A stretch of DNA of 64,000 bases from Paramarasmius palmivorus (lineage: Eukaryota > Basidiomycota > Agaricomycetes > Agaricales > Marasmiaceae), in the NCBI GenBank assembly GCA_037176845.1, contig JAYKXP010000104.1, forward strand, positions 62,001 through 126,000, in the 5' to 3' direction. Positions 1 to 10,840 of this stretch are shown piece after piece (the first letter of the stretch is position 1; each line of letters begins with the position of its first letter). The notes under the pieces are model-generated. The model was not told where the DNA came from. It did no database searches and saw only the letters and a program-made list of their open reading frames with translations. The position numbers were made by a program, and so were the translations under genes.

Positions 1-215
1 AGGCTGCGGTTGGGGTTGTAGGTTTGGACTGCAGGATTGCGGGTGCTTGTACGAGTGGGGTGTGGCTCGAGGACCTCAACGAGGAGGAAGCATCGGCGTG
101 AGAAAATGAACTCATATTCCGGTTAATAGGCTCAACTGTTTCGAGGTTACTTTCGTCATTTCGATCCCCAATGAACAGGACGGTTATTGGGATATCAGGA
201 GTAGAAGTAACTGTA
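1..215 (-). CDS. Gene 0: partial Ser/Thr-rich stalk exon running off the left edge
   Basis: On the minus strand an open frame runs from an apparent acceptor near 210 down to position 1 without a stop. It encodes a Ser/Thr/Pro-rich stretch that includes SSFSHADASSSLRSSS and SKPTTPTAA. This is the composition of the stalk between ectodomain and membrane helix in the surface genes of this window, so I read it as one internal exon of another family member whose membrane helix and tail lie outside the window. No membrane segment or start is visible. An upstream exon may lie at 412-639. Confidence 0.4.
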
Positions 216-411
216 AGTGTGTCGTTTCACCAGACCTTATCGTCTTTCTTGGGGTATTGACTACTCCCTAGGTTATTTTGACGGTGCCGCCTATCATCGC
301 TTTCTCTTTACATTGTTCAGGTCGGATGCTGTTCTCGCCTGAAGGGCTATCCCACTCGCGATGAATTTATCCTCATTATGCGTGTATACGGATCACCGTA
401 TCTTTACGCTA

Positions 412-639
412 CTATAGCCTTGTGTTGATTCGGGCTTTAAGAGGAATAGAAGTATTGTCACTATCTCTATGATGCATCACTACATCGGTATCTGATTTAC
501 GGTTCATCCAGTGTACGCGCAGCGTTCGGTTCGTTCGAATCAGCACCGTGTGTTCTCGTTTGGTGTGATGGAATTGTATACAGTGGATGGCATAAGGTTG
601 GCTTAAAGCTTTGACACTGATACATATCTTAGCGCTCAT
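412..639 (-). CDS. Possible ectodomain exon of gene 0
   Basis: A 75-codon minus-strand frame contains an NRTLRVHW stretch like the strand-forming [NV].TW core of the ectodomains elsewhere in the window. It lies upstream of the Ser/Thr exon at 1-215 on the same strand, where an ectodomain exon would be expected. I see no convincing signal peptide and no donor in a good phase. The next stretch (300-360, minus strand) resembles 3660-3710 in inverse orientation, so this may instead be duplicated remains. Low confidence. Confidence 0.25.
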   Translation of the reverse strand: MSAKICISVKALSQPYAIHCIQFHHTKREHTVLIRTNRTLRVHWMNRKSDTDVVMHHRDSDNTSIPLKARINTRL

Positions 640-802
640 GTGGCCCTAGCGCGGTGTCTTCTCCGTCTCCTGATGTCACTTCTATATATAATCCACGAGG
701 AGAAATATCAAATGATACATCAATACTGGGAACACAAGGAAACCGGGAGATGATCAGGATGCTGTGTTCTGGGTTCTCGAATAGGCGCTCGATAGAATGT
801 GC

Positions 803-810
803 TTTATATA
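803..810 (+). promoter_or_regulatory. TATA-like box of gene 1
   Basis: TTTATATA lies about 90 bp upstream of the gene 1 ATG at 897. The same block, inverted, precedes gene 2, so the promoter was duplicated together with the ectodomain exon. Confidence 0.45.
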
Positions 811-896
811 GGTGAGCCTTGTGTGGGTGAATGGGCGTTTTGACACCCCGCATCAAACGTCCACTAGTCCAACCTTGGGAGTTGAAAATTTTGAGG

Positions 897-2039
897 ATGT
901 TGTGGCTTCTCTTGATATTGTGCGTTTTCTTTATATTTGCGAGCGTCTGGTAATACTCAAACCTCCCGCGGTAGACTAGCAGTGCAGGTGTCTCCGCAAC
1001 AGTATCACAAAATCATAATTGAAGACGTGCAGACTTCTTGGGCGCCGGCCTCCGCAATCGCACTCAACATTACCTGGAATTTCAATGACGGAGAGCACAA
1101 GCCAAATGAGAAACCCCTGTTCGCTCTTGTACAGGCATCCGACGATCCCCTTATATTCAATGCAACCGAGGCTTGCGAGCTAGCCGCTCCTTGCCTTCTG
1201 ACATTCTCTTTAACACCGTCAATATCAGGGTAAGACCATGAAGGAGTACCGCTGCTTCCGCTAACTCCTTTCATCTACCTCAGAGAACTCAAATTTCACT
1301 TACAGGCTCATTTGGAGAATGGGTAAGTGGTCATGCGTGATTCGCCTATGTCTAGATTTATTGAACGAGCCTGAAGGTCAGAGGATTTTGATGACAGACA
1401 GATCGCCGTTAACGTCACTGGAAGTATAGTTAATGTGTCTGTACTCCCTTCAAGGTATTAGTCCGCTGTTGCTCTCGTTTGCAAGGGCTGAAAGTATTGC
1501 ATAGTTCCCCCACGCCTACCATATCCATTCCTGGTCCAAGCTCTCCCTCTACCACCTCTGCCGCGTCTCACAATCCGAATCCGGACAGGCCAACGATCAT
1601 AGGGGCTGTGGTGGGCAGTGTAATCGCATTCATCCTGATTACGGTTGCCCTGATATCCCTTCTCCGACGCCGCTCCAGGCGCAGAAAGAGCGCAATCGGA
1701 TTCAATAGGAATATGATGGTCAAGGGCACAGGTGATCTAGAGGTCGAAGCTGATATCGACCCACGGCGACACCCAGATCACCGATACTCCAGTTTATCCA
1801 CCGCCTCAGAAATCGTATCCGATTCTGAACTCACGGAAAAGCAAACCGAGAGGCAAATGGAGATCGATGAACGGCTGCATCATCTAAATGATTTATTGGG
1901 TACGCTGGAAAGCCAGCCGCAGGCGGAGAATGATGGGTCAATAGGGAAGGTTAAGGACAGGATAAAACGGTTTACGGTGTTGAAGGAGGGGGATTGGGCA
2001 AGGGAGATTTCGGATGAGAAGCCGGTTGAGCTGAGTTGA
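897..2039 (+). CDS. Gene 1: surface protein with beta-rich ectodomain and GFN-type tail (frameshifted signal peptide)
   Basis: Exons read as 897-1229, 1306-1322, 1382-1454 and 1505-2039. The ectodomain contains QYHKIIIEDV, LNITWNFNDGE and a Cys pair (CELAAPC). Then come a 17-nt micro-exon, a DDRQIAVNVTGS exon, a Ser/Thr/Pro stalk, one membrane helix (IIGAVVGSVIAFILI) followed by Arg/Lys, and a tail of about 110 residues starting IGFNRN. The tail has no DSGWRP or PPxY. Against its inverted paralogue gene 2, the first exon lacks 2 bp just after the hydrophobic segment, so the ATG at 897 runs into TAA at 951. Either the gene is recently inactivated, it uses an unseen start, or the base calls are wrong. 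Everything after about 960 is open and correctly phased. Molecular function unknown. Confidence 0.6.
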
Positions 2040-2319
2040 GGTTATCTATCGGGTACGGTATCATTCGAAATTTTTGGGGTATCCCTTTGGCTCGATTGCG
2101 AACACTACAACTTGTGCACATCTTTTATTTATGTATCAATGCATTTTAGTCATCCGGGAGAAACTGCAACCCAAGTACTATTCAGATCTCAATAAGATAA
2201 AACCAATGGAGGAGCCATCATGTTGGCGCAACTTGCACTGGACGTTTTCTACGCCTGTGAGAAGATCTGTAAAACCACATCCCAAATTCCCATTCTGATA
2301 CGTCTGTTCCTTGAGTACA

Positions 2320-3459
2320 TCACAAGGCAGTCTCGTACTCCGGTGGAACGTCAATAAAGTTGCTACCCCCATATTCAGAAGGAGGCGCATGTAAATGGCG
2401 TGGTCTCCATCCGCTGTCTTCGTGTCGACGAAGTCTCGGTTGCTGAAGCGACGATATTGGCGGTGGAGGCTCTTCAGTAGCTTGCACTGTATCGGGATCG
2501 ACTTTGGGAGCTTGGGCCTCTATGGTAGGCTGTACTGGGGATTGCGAGACCGAGATTTGGTTATATGTATCACTGGGATGATGTTGCTCTTTTCTCTGGC
2601 GAAGCCCCAGTTTTTCGCGCACTTGCACGTCGGTTGGGTAAGGTGTTATGGCTCGCGTTTGCTCTTTGCCTTTATGACGTTTGACACGTCGCCGATGTCG
2701 ACATAGGAAAAAAGAGACGATCACAAATGCGATTACACTGCCCACAACCGCCCCTATGATCGTCGACTTGTTCGGATTCGCGTCGTGAGACGCGACATGG
2801 GTAGTAGTGGGAGAGCTTAAAGTCGTACTTGACATGGTAGGCGTCGAGGAACTATACAATACTTTCAGCCCTTGCAAAACGAGAGCAACAACGGACTAAT
2901 ACCTTGAAGGGAGTACAGACACATTAACTATACTTCCAGTGACGTTAAAGGCGATCTGTCTGTCATCAAAATCTTCTGACCTTCAGGCTCGTTCAATAAA
3001 TCTAGACATAGGCGAATCACGCATGACCACTTACCCATTCTCCAAATGAGCCTGTAAGTGAAATTTGAGTTCTCTGAGGTAGATAAAAGGAGTTAGCTGA
3101 AGCAGGAGCACTCCTTAATGGTCTTACCCTGATAATGACGGTGGTAGAGTGAATAGCGGAAGGCAAGGAGCGGCTAGCTCGCAAGCCTCGGTTGCATTGA
3201 ATACAAGGGGATCGTCGGATGCTTGCACAAGAGCGAACAGGGGTTTCTCATTTTTGTGCTCTCCGTCATTGAAATTCCAAGTAATTATTAGTGAGATTGC
3301 GGTGGCCGGCGCCCAAGAAGTCTGCACGTCTTGAATTATGATTTTGTGATACTGTTGCGAAGAAACCTGCACTGATAGTCTACCGCGGGAGGCTTGAGTA
3401 TTATCGGACTTGCACGTAAGTATAAAGAAAACGCACAATAGCAAGAGAAACCACAACAT
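2320..3459 (-). CDS. Gene 2: single-pass surface protein with DSGWRP/PPxY tail
   Basis: Exons 3459-3128, 3051-3035 (17 nt), 2975-2903 and 2851-2320 join in phase to 317 residues. MLWFLLLLCVFFILT is a signal peptide. The ectodomain (about 20-110) carries ITWNFNDGEH and the CELAAPC pair. A Ser/Thr stalk precedes the helix IIGAVVGSVIAFVIV at about 172-190, then RRRVKRHKGK. The tail has TPYPTDVQV, RRHEDSGWRP and ends PPEYETAL. PPxY is a known WW-domain ligand, so recruitment of an Rsp5-type ligase is plausible but inferred. The gene converges on gene 1; the two share ectodomain and promoter as an inverted repeat but have unrelated tails. Confidence 0.82.
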
Positions 3460-3545
3460 CCTCAAAATTCTCAACTCCCAAGGTTGGACTAGTGGACGTT
3501 TGATGCGGGGTGTCAAAAAGCCCATTCACCCACACAAGCCGCACC

Positions 3546-3554
3546 TATATAAAG
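3546..3554 (-). promoter_or_regulatory. TATA-like box of gene 2
   Basis: On the minus strand CTTTATATA lies about 90 bp upstream of the ATG at 3459, in a block that is the inverted copy of the gene 1 promoter (about 790-895). Confidence 0.45.
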
Positions 3555-3996
3555 CGCATCCTATTGAGCGCCTATTCGAGAACCTAGAACACAGCATCCT
3601 GATCCCGGTTTCCTTGTGTTCCCAGTATTGATGTGTTGATGTATCACTTGATATTTCCCTCGTAGACTATAAAACAGCATCTGGTCTGAACAACGTAAAG
3701 AGGAAGCGACGAGCGTTCTCGAGAAGGATGGTAACGGACGGCAGCATCAACAGTAATAAATACTCGAGGAACCCGAGGGTCTAGTAGTGCTTTTACCCCT
3801 GGAATCCTCATATATTGTTCACTTCTGATTCCAATGATTGAGTATGAAGATAATCTCGAGACTGTTAATTCTGGTAGGCGCGATATGTGTTCATGTCCTC
3901 TTGGCACTCTCTGAAAACCCTCTTTGCCTACACAAAAATCCACAACGCTTCATCAGCATCAGCATCTAACCGATATGACCAGTCCCATCATCTGCA

Positions 3997-4137
3997 GAAT
4001 TTATCAAATACGTGGGAAAGTCAACTGCAGGCGGAGAATGATGGGTCGATAGTGAAGGTCAACGATCGAATAAAGCAGTTAACAGTGTTGAAAGGAGATT
4101 GTGCAAGGGAGATGTCGGATGAGAACCCGCGAGGTTG
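3997..4137 (+). pseudogene. Relic of a gene 1-type tail (copy 1)
   Basis: The frame reads QAENDGSIVKVNDRIKQ and ends in a SDENP segment. It matches the last 45 or so residues of the gene 1 tail (QAENDGSIGKVKDRIKR, EISDEKP). No membrane exon or ectodomain precedes it, so it is a detached 3' fragment. Two further copies lie at 7560-7745 and 8039-8222. Confidence 0.6.
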
Positions 4138-4232
4138 ATCTGGTGATAGTGAGAGTGTTTGTTCAAACATCTTGCAGTAATTCTGGCAAAACTTGCAAAC
4201 GGTGAACACTCATTCACTTTGATACATGTGAT

Positions 4233-5590
4233 TTACAATGCATTCTCGTATTCTGGAGGAACGTCGATGAGATTACTGCCGCCTGACTCTGATGGTGGCG
4301 GCCAAGGAATGTTTCGGGGTCTCCATCCGCTATCCTCGTGTCGCCGAAATCGAGGTTCACGGGCCTGCCTCGGTGCTGTTATGCGTTCTGGAGCAGATGG
4401 TATCTGTGTCGATACTCTTTCAGGCTGCAGAGCGACGTTGCGAACTTGTACCTGAGGCTCCGTGTCTCTCTCTGAGTCATGAAGTCGTTGGTGTTTACGT
4501 TCACAACGTGGCAATTTATCGCAAACTTGTATGAGAGCCGGATAAGGTGTAATACTTCCTTGGTATGATCCATGATGGTCATTCAACGAGCGGTGCGAAC
4601 GGCGCCAACGTCGGAATAGATATATGGAGAGTGATATGATCGTGATTGCTAGGATGATGGAGCCCACAGTAACGCCAATAGCCATTGGCTTGGACTTCAA
4701 TATGCTCGGATGCTTGCCTACAACGGGGACATAATTATAGGGTCTATGCCAATCGAATTATAAATGACGAACCCGACTCTGAAGTAGGCCTTCCCGTTTC
4801 TGAGGACTTTATTGTCTCCACCGGTGTGGAATCTGAAGCTGTCGTTCGGGGGTTAGCTGATGAGGTGCTGTCAGTGGGTCTTGATCCCATAGTCGTTAAA
4901 CTGCTTGCGAAGGATTAAATGAGTTTCCGAGTGAATATGCACCTAATGAATCGCGAACCTTGCTTCCGTTACAGCAATACGGCTACCTATGGGAAAACGC
5001 CAGTCTTTGCTATACATCTCTGTTAGTCCATGATGGATTTGAAAGCTACCGCGTAATCACCCCCCAAGTTCCAAGTGGTAGGTCCTATGTTGGCATTAGT
5101 CATGCTACCCAGCATCCAAGTTTGGCACCTCTACCCTGCTTTCGTTGCAATGAATGAAAATTTCCCAGTTGTCTGCCCCTTGGTGCACGTCATTTGAATC
5201 GTACTTGATCGCTCTTGGACGGAGGGCTCGTCTTGTACAAGGACAATTCTGAGCGAGTCTAGGTTTTGCCCAGGCAAAAGAGGGAAGCCCCAAGAAGCAC
5301 TAGCTGGTACATTAACGGTTCCAGTAGAGGGTGCTGAGACGAAAAATTTGCTCCAGCCAGCTTGATCATGACGGTCTTGGAGTTGACCTCTCTCAACGCG
5401 ACTATTGATTGGACCATTTAAATCCATGGCAACAGTTATCCTGTACCAAGAATGTTGATACAAGCATTAGCGGAAAACATTCATGTGCAACTCACAGTAT
5501 GAGGAGGATGCTAGCGAGAGTGATAGAGAACAACAGGCCGTGGGAGAGTTTCCGACGAGGCTTTGTACTAACAAATTGATCCTCTCACAT
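4233..5590 (-). pseudogene. Gene 3: PPxY-tail surface protein, start codon lost
   Basis: Exons 5440-5135, 5084-5061 (24 nt), 5009-4959, 4903-4773 and 4717-4233 join in phase. They give an ectodomain (STGTVNVPASASW, GQTTGKFSFIATKAG), a Thr-rich stalk, the helix GVTVGSIILAITIISLSIYL, then TPYPALIQV, RRHEDSGWRP and a PPEYENAL end. Exon 1 (ending 5496, donor GTGAGT) is recognisable from gene 4, but the ATGATG of gene 4 is replaced by GTGAGAG near 5588 and the frame is shifted there, so no start is available. A nearby ATG is followed at once by TGA. The gene is therefore probably inactive or starts inside the ectodomain without a signal peptide. It sits in unit A of the tandem duplication. Confidence 0.65.
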
Positions 5591-5599
5591 CCTTAGAAG

Positions 5600-6660
5600 C
5601 ACTGGTATCAACTGCGGAACCAATGTCTCAAGGTGATTATCAAGCCTAGGGCACGTGATCGGAGTGTTCGGCCAAGCAAAACTTGCGCAGGATCTCATAA
5701 GCAACATCGCTTTTTTTATGTTCCCTTTCTTCCCCTGTTCTCGCTCAGCATAGGACGCAACATGGTACGCCTTACGCTTACTTTTCTGATAGCTGACTGT
5801 TATCAGATCTGTCTCATCTACGTACGCCGAAGCACTGTTTACGACTACGGTCTATTCTTGACGAATCAGGCCTCTGATAACTGCGCAAAAAATATCGCTC
5901 TCTGAGTAGGATGATTGGGATGGCATTGATGACGAGCTAGGGATGCTTCGGGACAAGCTGCGTTCCTCCACGATTTCATTCCTGATAATGTACTAATCCA
6001 ATCACAAACCACCCGAGTCGTCAATACAACCCGCTTATCAGCCGTCGCACGCAAGTCATGTATAAGCAGATGTTTCAGCATCTCGTCCTTCCTCTCCCTC
6101 AGCAACTGTAGGCTATCGCCTCCTCCGCCGTTCGCCTCCAGTCTGGTGTCCATCTCGCTCTCCGTAACACGCTGATACAACTCTCATGTCCGACTCTGCC
6201 CCCTTTGGCTTGTCAACGCTCATGCCTCATTACCTGGCTCGATCCCTTTCTTGTAGTGTGTGGAAAGGGAGGGGTATACTGGGAAGAGGTTATACAGTAA
6301 GTATGTTCGGAAACGCATGCACTCACATTCCCTGGCTATTCGTCCTGAAACGGCGCCTCCTCATGCCCCCTTTGCGACAACAAGCTCTCACCCCCTCCTC
6401 CTGCTACAATACCGAGAGGTTAGAAGCCTATCCGATACCTCTCTATCGATTCGTTGATCTACCGCAGAGCATCGCCCTACATACTTTCCCCCATGGTCAT
6501 CATTGGGTAATAATTACAGGAAAGGAGGAGTTCCTAACTATCACCAGTTGAACCTTGTACTGTATGCACCCTTTATGTCGAATGATACTCTCTTAACGTT
6601 CATTCGACCGCAGAGCTTCGCATACCCCGGTACTTCTATCACTAATCAAACCGACCCGTG
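5600..6660. other. Gene-free part of duplication unit A
   Basis: No open frame with protein character. The stretch is kept recognisably in unit B (9700-10760), including pyrimidine-rich runs near 5720 and 9830. It may hold the shared 5' region of genes 3 and 4, but I see no coding signal. Confidence 0.5.
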
Positions 6661-6729
6661 TCATCGCCCATCTTGGGGCAAGAGAACCATCCAATGCGAC
6701 CGAGACCAGCGAACACAGTATCTACGTTT

Positions 6730-6950
6730 CATTGATTTGAATCTTTCAATCATGATTTTCTGATACTGTTGCGAAGAAACCTGCGCTGCAAGCCTCCCGC
6801 AAAAACCTCTAGTACTTATTACCAGATACTCGAATATATGAAGAAAACCAAGAGGAACCACGACATCCTCGAAATTTTGGACTCTCAAGGCTGGATCAGT
6901 GGACGTTTGATGCGGGGTCCCATTCACTCACACAGGGTCTACCTATACAC
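6730..6950 (-). pseudogene. Relic of a gene 2-type first exon
   Basis: On the minus strand the frame FCGRLAAQVSSQQYQKIMIE matches the start of the mature gene 2 ectodomain (GRLSVQVSSQQYHKIII), and upstream sequence keeps parts of the signal-peptide and promoter block. The rest of the ectodomain, stalk and tail are missing. A 5' fragment left at the junction of the two tandem units. Confidence 0.6.
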
Positions 6951-7559
6951 AGCTCGATAACCTAGGTCACAGCATCCTGATCATCTCCCGGTTTCCTTGT
7001 GTTTCCTGTATTGATATATTGACGTATCACTGGATATTCCCCTCGTAGACTATAGAACATCCAGTCTCAACAACGTAAAGAAGCGACGAGTGTTCTGGAG
7101 GAGGATGGTAACGTAGGCAGCAACCGGGGAACCCAATAAAGTCTACATTAGGATGACGTACTTTTATTCCTGACATTCTCATATACCACCTATGATCCTA
7201 GGACCTATTGATTGAGGATAAAAACGACGAAGATCACTGCTAAATCTGGCAGGCGGGATATGTGTTTATCTCCTCTTGGCACTCTCCGAGCCCCGTCTTC
7301 GCCTGTACAAAATTCCACAACGCTTGCATCAGCATCAGCATCTAATTGATATCATGTAACGCATCTGCGTCAACTTCACCACACACGGCTGCGTATGACC
7401 TGTGTATATTCGAGTAACCGAACGGAAAGCTACGAGGAGCTAAACCGACGCGGGCGACATGGTAAAGAAGCAACAAATGAGTAAGGTACGTAACGTAGGT
7501 AAAAGCGAAAAGGTATCCCTGATACGAACGCTAATACGAGCGCCTTTTCGATCGATGCA

Positions 7560-7745
7560 GCCTACGTTGGAGATCAATGACTCGCTGCATCATCTGCAGG
7601 ATTTACCAAGTACGTGGGAAGGTCAACGGCAGACAGAGAATAATGGGTCGATAGTGAAGGTCAAGGATCGGATAAAGCAGTGAACGGTGTTGAGAGAAGG
7701 GGATTGGGTAACGGAGATTCGAATGAGAAGCCGATTGAGGTGGGG
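7560..7745 (+). pseudogene. Relic of a gene 1-type tail (copy 2)
   Basis: Reads EINDSLHHLQDL, TENNGSIVKVKDRIKQ, then a stop at about 7681; homology to the gene 1 tail continues past that stop in a shifted frame. No upstream exons. Confidence 0.55.
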
Positions 7746-8038
7746 TGACTTGCTGAGAGTGGTTTGTTCAAAAATCTTGTAATTCTGTGAAAATCTGCAA
7801 ACGGTAAACACCCATTCACCTTGTTACATGTGATTTATTTTTACCCCTGGAATCCTCATATATTGTTCACTTCTGATTCCAATGATTGAGTATGAAGATA
7901 ATCTCGAGACTGTTAATTCTGGTAGGCGCGATATGTGTTCATGTCCTCTTGGCAATCTCCGAGAACCGTCCTCGCCTGCACAAAAATCCACAACGCTTCA
8001 ACATCAGCATCTGCATCTAACTGATATAACCTTCAATG

Positions 8039-8222
8039 CAGCCTACATCGGAGATCAATGACTCGTTGCATCATCTGCAGGATTTATCAAGTACTTTGGA
8101 AAGTCAACCACAGACGGAGAATGATGGGTTGATAGTGAAGGACGACGATCGAATAAAGCAGTCGACGGTGTTGAAAGAGGGAGATTGTGCAAGGGAGATC
8201 TTGGATGAGAACCCGCCAGGTT
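8039..8222 (+). pseudogene. Relic of a gene 1-type tail (copy 3)
   Basis: Reads EINDSLHHLQDLSSTLES, then DRIKQSTVLKEGDCAREI and a stop. Closest to copy 1, and in the matching position of duplication unit B. No membrane or ectodomain exons. Confidence 0.6.
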
Positions 8223-8318
8223 AATCTGGTGATCGTGAGAGTATCTTGCGGTAATTCTGGCAAAACTTGCAAACGGTGAACACTCATTCACATTGATACA
8301 TTTGATTTGTTTTATGTA

Positions 8319-9654
8319 TTACAATGCATTCTCGTATTCTGGAGGAACGTCGATGAGATTACTGCCGCCTGACTCTGACGGTGGAGGCCAAGGAGTATTT
8401 CGGGGTCTCCATCCGCTATCCTCGTGTCGCCGGAATCGAGGTGCACGGGCCTGCCTCGGTGCTGTCATGCGTTCCGGAACAGATGGTATCTGTGTCGATA
8501 CTCTTTCAGACTCCAGAGTGACGTTGCGAACTTGTACCCCAGGCTCCGTGCCCGATCCAAGAAGTCGTTGGTGTTTATGCTCATGACGTCGCAATTTATC
8601 GCGAACTTGGATGAGAGCCGGATAGGGTGTAATACTTCCTTGGTATGGTTCATGATCGTCATTCATCGAGCGGTGCGAACGGCGCCAACGTCGGAATAGA
8701 TATATGGAGAGTGATATGATCGTGATGGCCAGGATGATGGAGCCCACAGTGACGCCAATAGCCATTGGCTTGGACTTCAATATGCTCGGTTGCTTGCCTG
8801 CAACGAGAACGTAATTATAGGCTCCCATGCCAATTGAAGTATAAATAACAAACCCGAATCTGAAGTAGGCCGTCCCGTTTCTGAGGACGTTATTGTCTCC
8901 ACCGGTGTGGAATGTGAAGCTATTGGTCGGGGAACAGGCGACGATGGAGTGGTGCTGGCGGAGCTTGATCTCGCAGTGGTTGGACTGCTGGCGAAAGATG
9001 AGATGTGTCTCCGAGTGAATATGCCCCTAATGAATCGCCAACCTTGCTTCCGTTACAACAATACGGCTACCTATTGGGACGCGCTGTCGACTATACATCT
9101 CTGTTAGTCCATGACGGATTTGAAAAGTAAGGCGCAATAAAATTCACCCCCAAGCTTCCAGGTGGTAGGTTCTATTTCGGTATTAGTCATGCTACCCTAA
9201 CATCCAAGTTTGACACCTCTACCCTGCTTTCGTTGCAATGAATGAAAATTTCCCAGTTGTCTGCCCCTTGGTGAACGTCGTTTGAATCGTACTTGATCGC
9301 TCTGCAACGGAGGGCTCGTCTTGTACGAGGACAATTCTGAGCGAGTCTAGGTTAAGCCCAGAGAAAAAAGGATAGTTCCAAGAAGCATTAGCTGGTACAT
9401 TAACAGTTCCCGTAGAGGGTGTTGACCAGGAGAATTTGCCCCAGTCTCCACTGGAATCTTTTGAACCATTCGAATCCATGGGAGCAGTTATCTTGTACCA
9501 ATAATGTTGATACAAGCATTAGCGGAAAATGTTCATGTGCAACTCACGGTATGAGGAGGATGCTAGCGAGCGTGATGGAGAATAAGTAAGTAGGCCGTGA
9601 GATTGGACAAAAGAGTTTTCGACGAGGCTTTGTAGAACACAAATTGATCATCAT
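8319..9654 (-). CDS. Gene 4: PPxY-tail surface protein with shifted splice acceptor
   Basis: Exons 9654-9548, 9491-9223, 9171-9148, 9090-9043, 8987-8854 and 8797-8319. The start is good (MMINLCSTKPRRK, then a hydrophobic stretch ending SITLASILLIP). The ectodomain has STGTVNVPANASW and a FSFIATKAG end; stalk Ser/Thr-rich; helix GVTVGSIILAITIISL; tail ITPYPALIQV, RRHEDSGWRP and PPEYENAL. The first acceptor differs from genes 3 and 6: CAGG became CAAG, so the only AG is one base downstream and correct splicing gives a TAA at once. Unless another acceptor is used this copy is also damaged, at a different place from gene 3. All later junctions keep frame. Confidence 0.68.
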
Positions 9655-10840
9655 ATCTCCCGTTGTCGATGCAGCGCTCCATCACATCCTTCGATATCAA
9701 CAGAAGCACTGCTATCAACTGCGGAACCAATGATTATCACGCCCAGGGCACGTGATTGGAGTGTTCGGCGATTCGGCCAAGCAAAACTAGCGCAGTATCA
9801 CATAAGCAACATCGCTTTTTTCATGTTCCCTTTCTTCCCCTGTTCTCGCTCAGCATAGATGGTACGCCTCACGCTTACTTTTCTGATAGCTGACTGCTAT
9901 CAGATCTGTCTCATTTACGTCCGCCGAAGCACTGTTTACAACCACGGTCTATTCCTGGCGAATCAGGCCTCTGATAACTGCGCAAAAAATATCTCTCTCC
10001 GAACAGGGTGACTGGGATGGTATTGGTGACAAGCTAGGGATGCGTTGGGACAAGCTGCGTTACGCCATGATTCCATTTCTGATAATGTACTAGTCTAATC
10101 ACAAACCACCCAGGTCGCCAATACAACCCGCTTATCAGCCGTCGCACGCAAGTCATGTATACGAAGCTATTTCAGTATCTCGTCCTTCCTCTCCCTCAGT
10201 AACTGCACCCTATCGCCTCCGCCGTTCGCTTCCAGTCTGGTGTTCACCTCACTCTCCATAACACGCTGATCCAACTCTCTTACATGTCCGACTCTGCCCC
10301 CTTTGACTTGGCGACGTTCATGCCTCGTTATTTGGCTCGATCCCTGCATTGTAGTGTGGAAAGGGAAGGGTATACTGGGAAGAGGTTACAAAGTGAGCAC
10401 CTTCGGAAGCGCATGTGCTCACATTTCTCAGCTATTCGTCCTGAAACAGCGCCTCCTCATGCCCCCTTTGCGATACCCAGCTCTCACCCGCTCCTCCCGT
10501 CTCTTTTCCTGCCTGCTACAATTCCGAGAACTTAGAAGCATATCCGATACCCCTCTCTCGATTCGTTGGTATACCGCAGAACATTACCCTATATACTGTC
10601 CTCCATGGTCATCGCCCAACGATTACATGAAAGGAGAAATCCCTGACTTTATCATCGGTTGAACCTTGTACTGTATGCACCCTTTATGTCTAATGATACT
10701 CTCTTAACGTTCGTTCGACCGCACCTTCGTCCACCTGTGACATCGCTTTCTGCAGAATCTCTGTCGATCTTGGGCAAGAGAACCATCCAATGCGACCGAG
10801 ACCGGCAAATACAGTATCTACGCTTCTTTGATTTGAATAG

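Larger units (their letters stand above)
3330..6745. repeat. Tandem segmental duplication, unit A
   Basis: This stretch, including gene 3, the tail relic and about 1.1 kb of gene-free sequence, is paralogous in the same orientation to 6760-10840. Shared landmarks: TTTTACCCCTGGAATCCTCA at 3790 and 7838; the gene 3 and gene 4 bodies; TGTACTGTATGCACCC near 6555 and 10668. Unit B carries about 0.65 kb extra and a more complete copy of the gene. Confidence 0.75.
6760..10840. repeat. Tandem segmental duplication, unit B
   Basis: Second copy of the 3.33-6.75 kb unit. It begins with a decayed inverted copy of the gene 2 ectodomain start and promoter (6730-6950), holds two tail relics (7560-7745, 8039-8222), gene 4 and the same gene-free flank. 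Homology stops near 10840, where the two copies diverge after TTTGATTTGAAT. Confidence 0.75.

Noticed and set aside
2395..2706. 103-codon frame antisense to the gene 2 tail
   Set aside because: Shadow of the conserved coding strand; the tail motif is on the other strand. The same holds for similar frames opposite genes 3 and 4.
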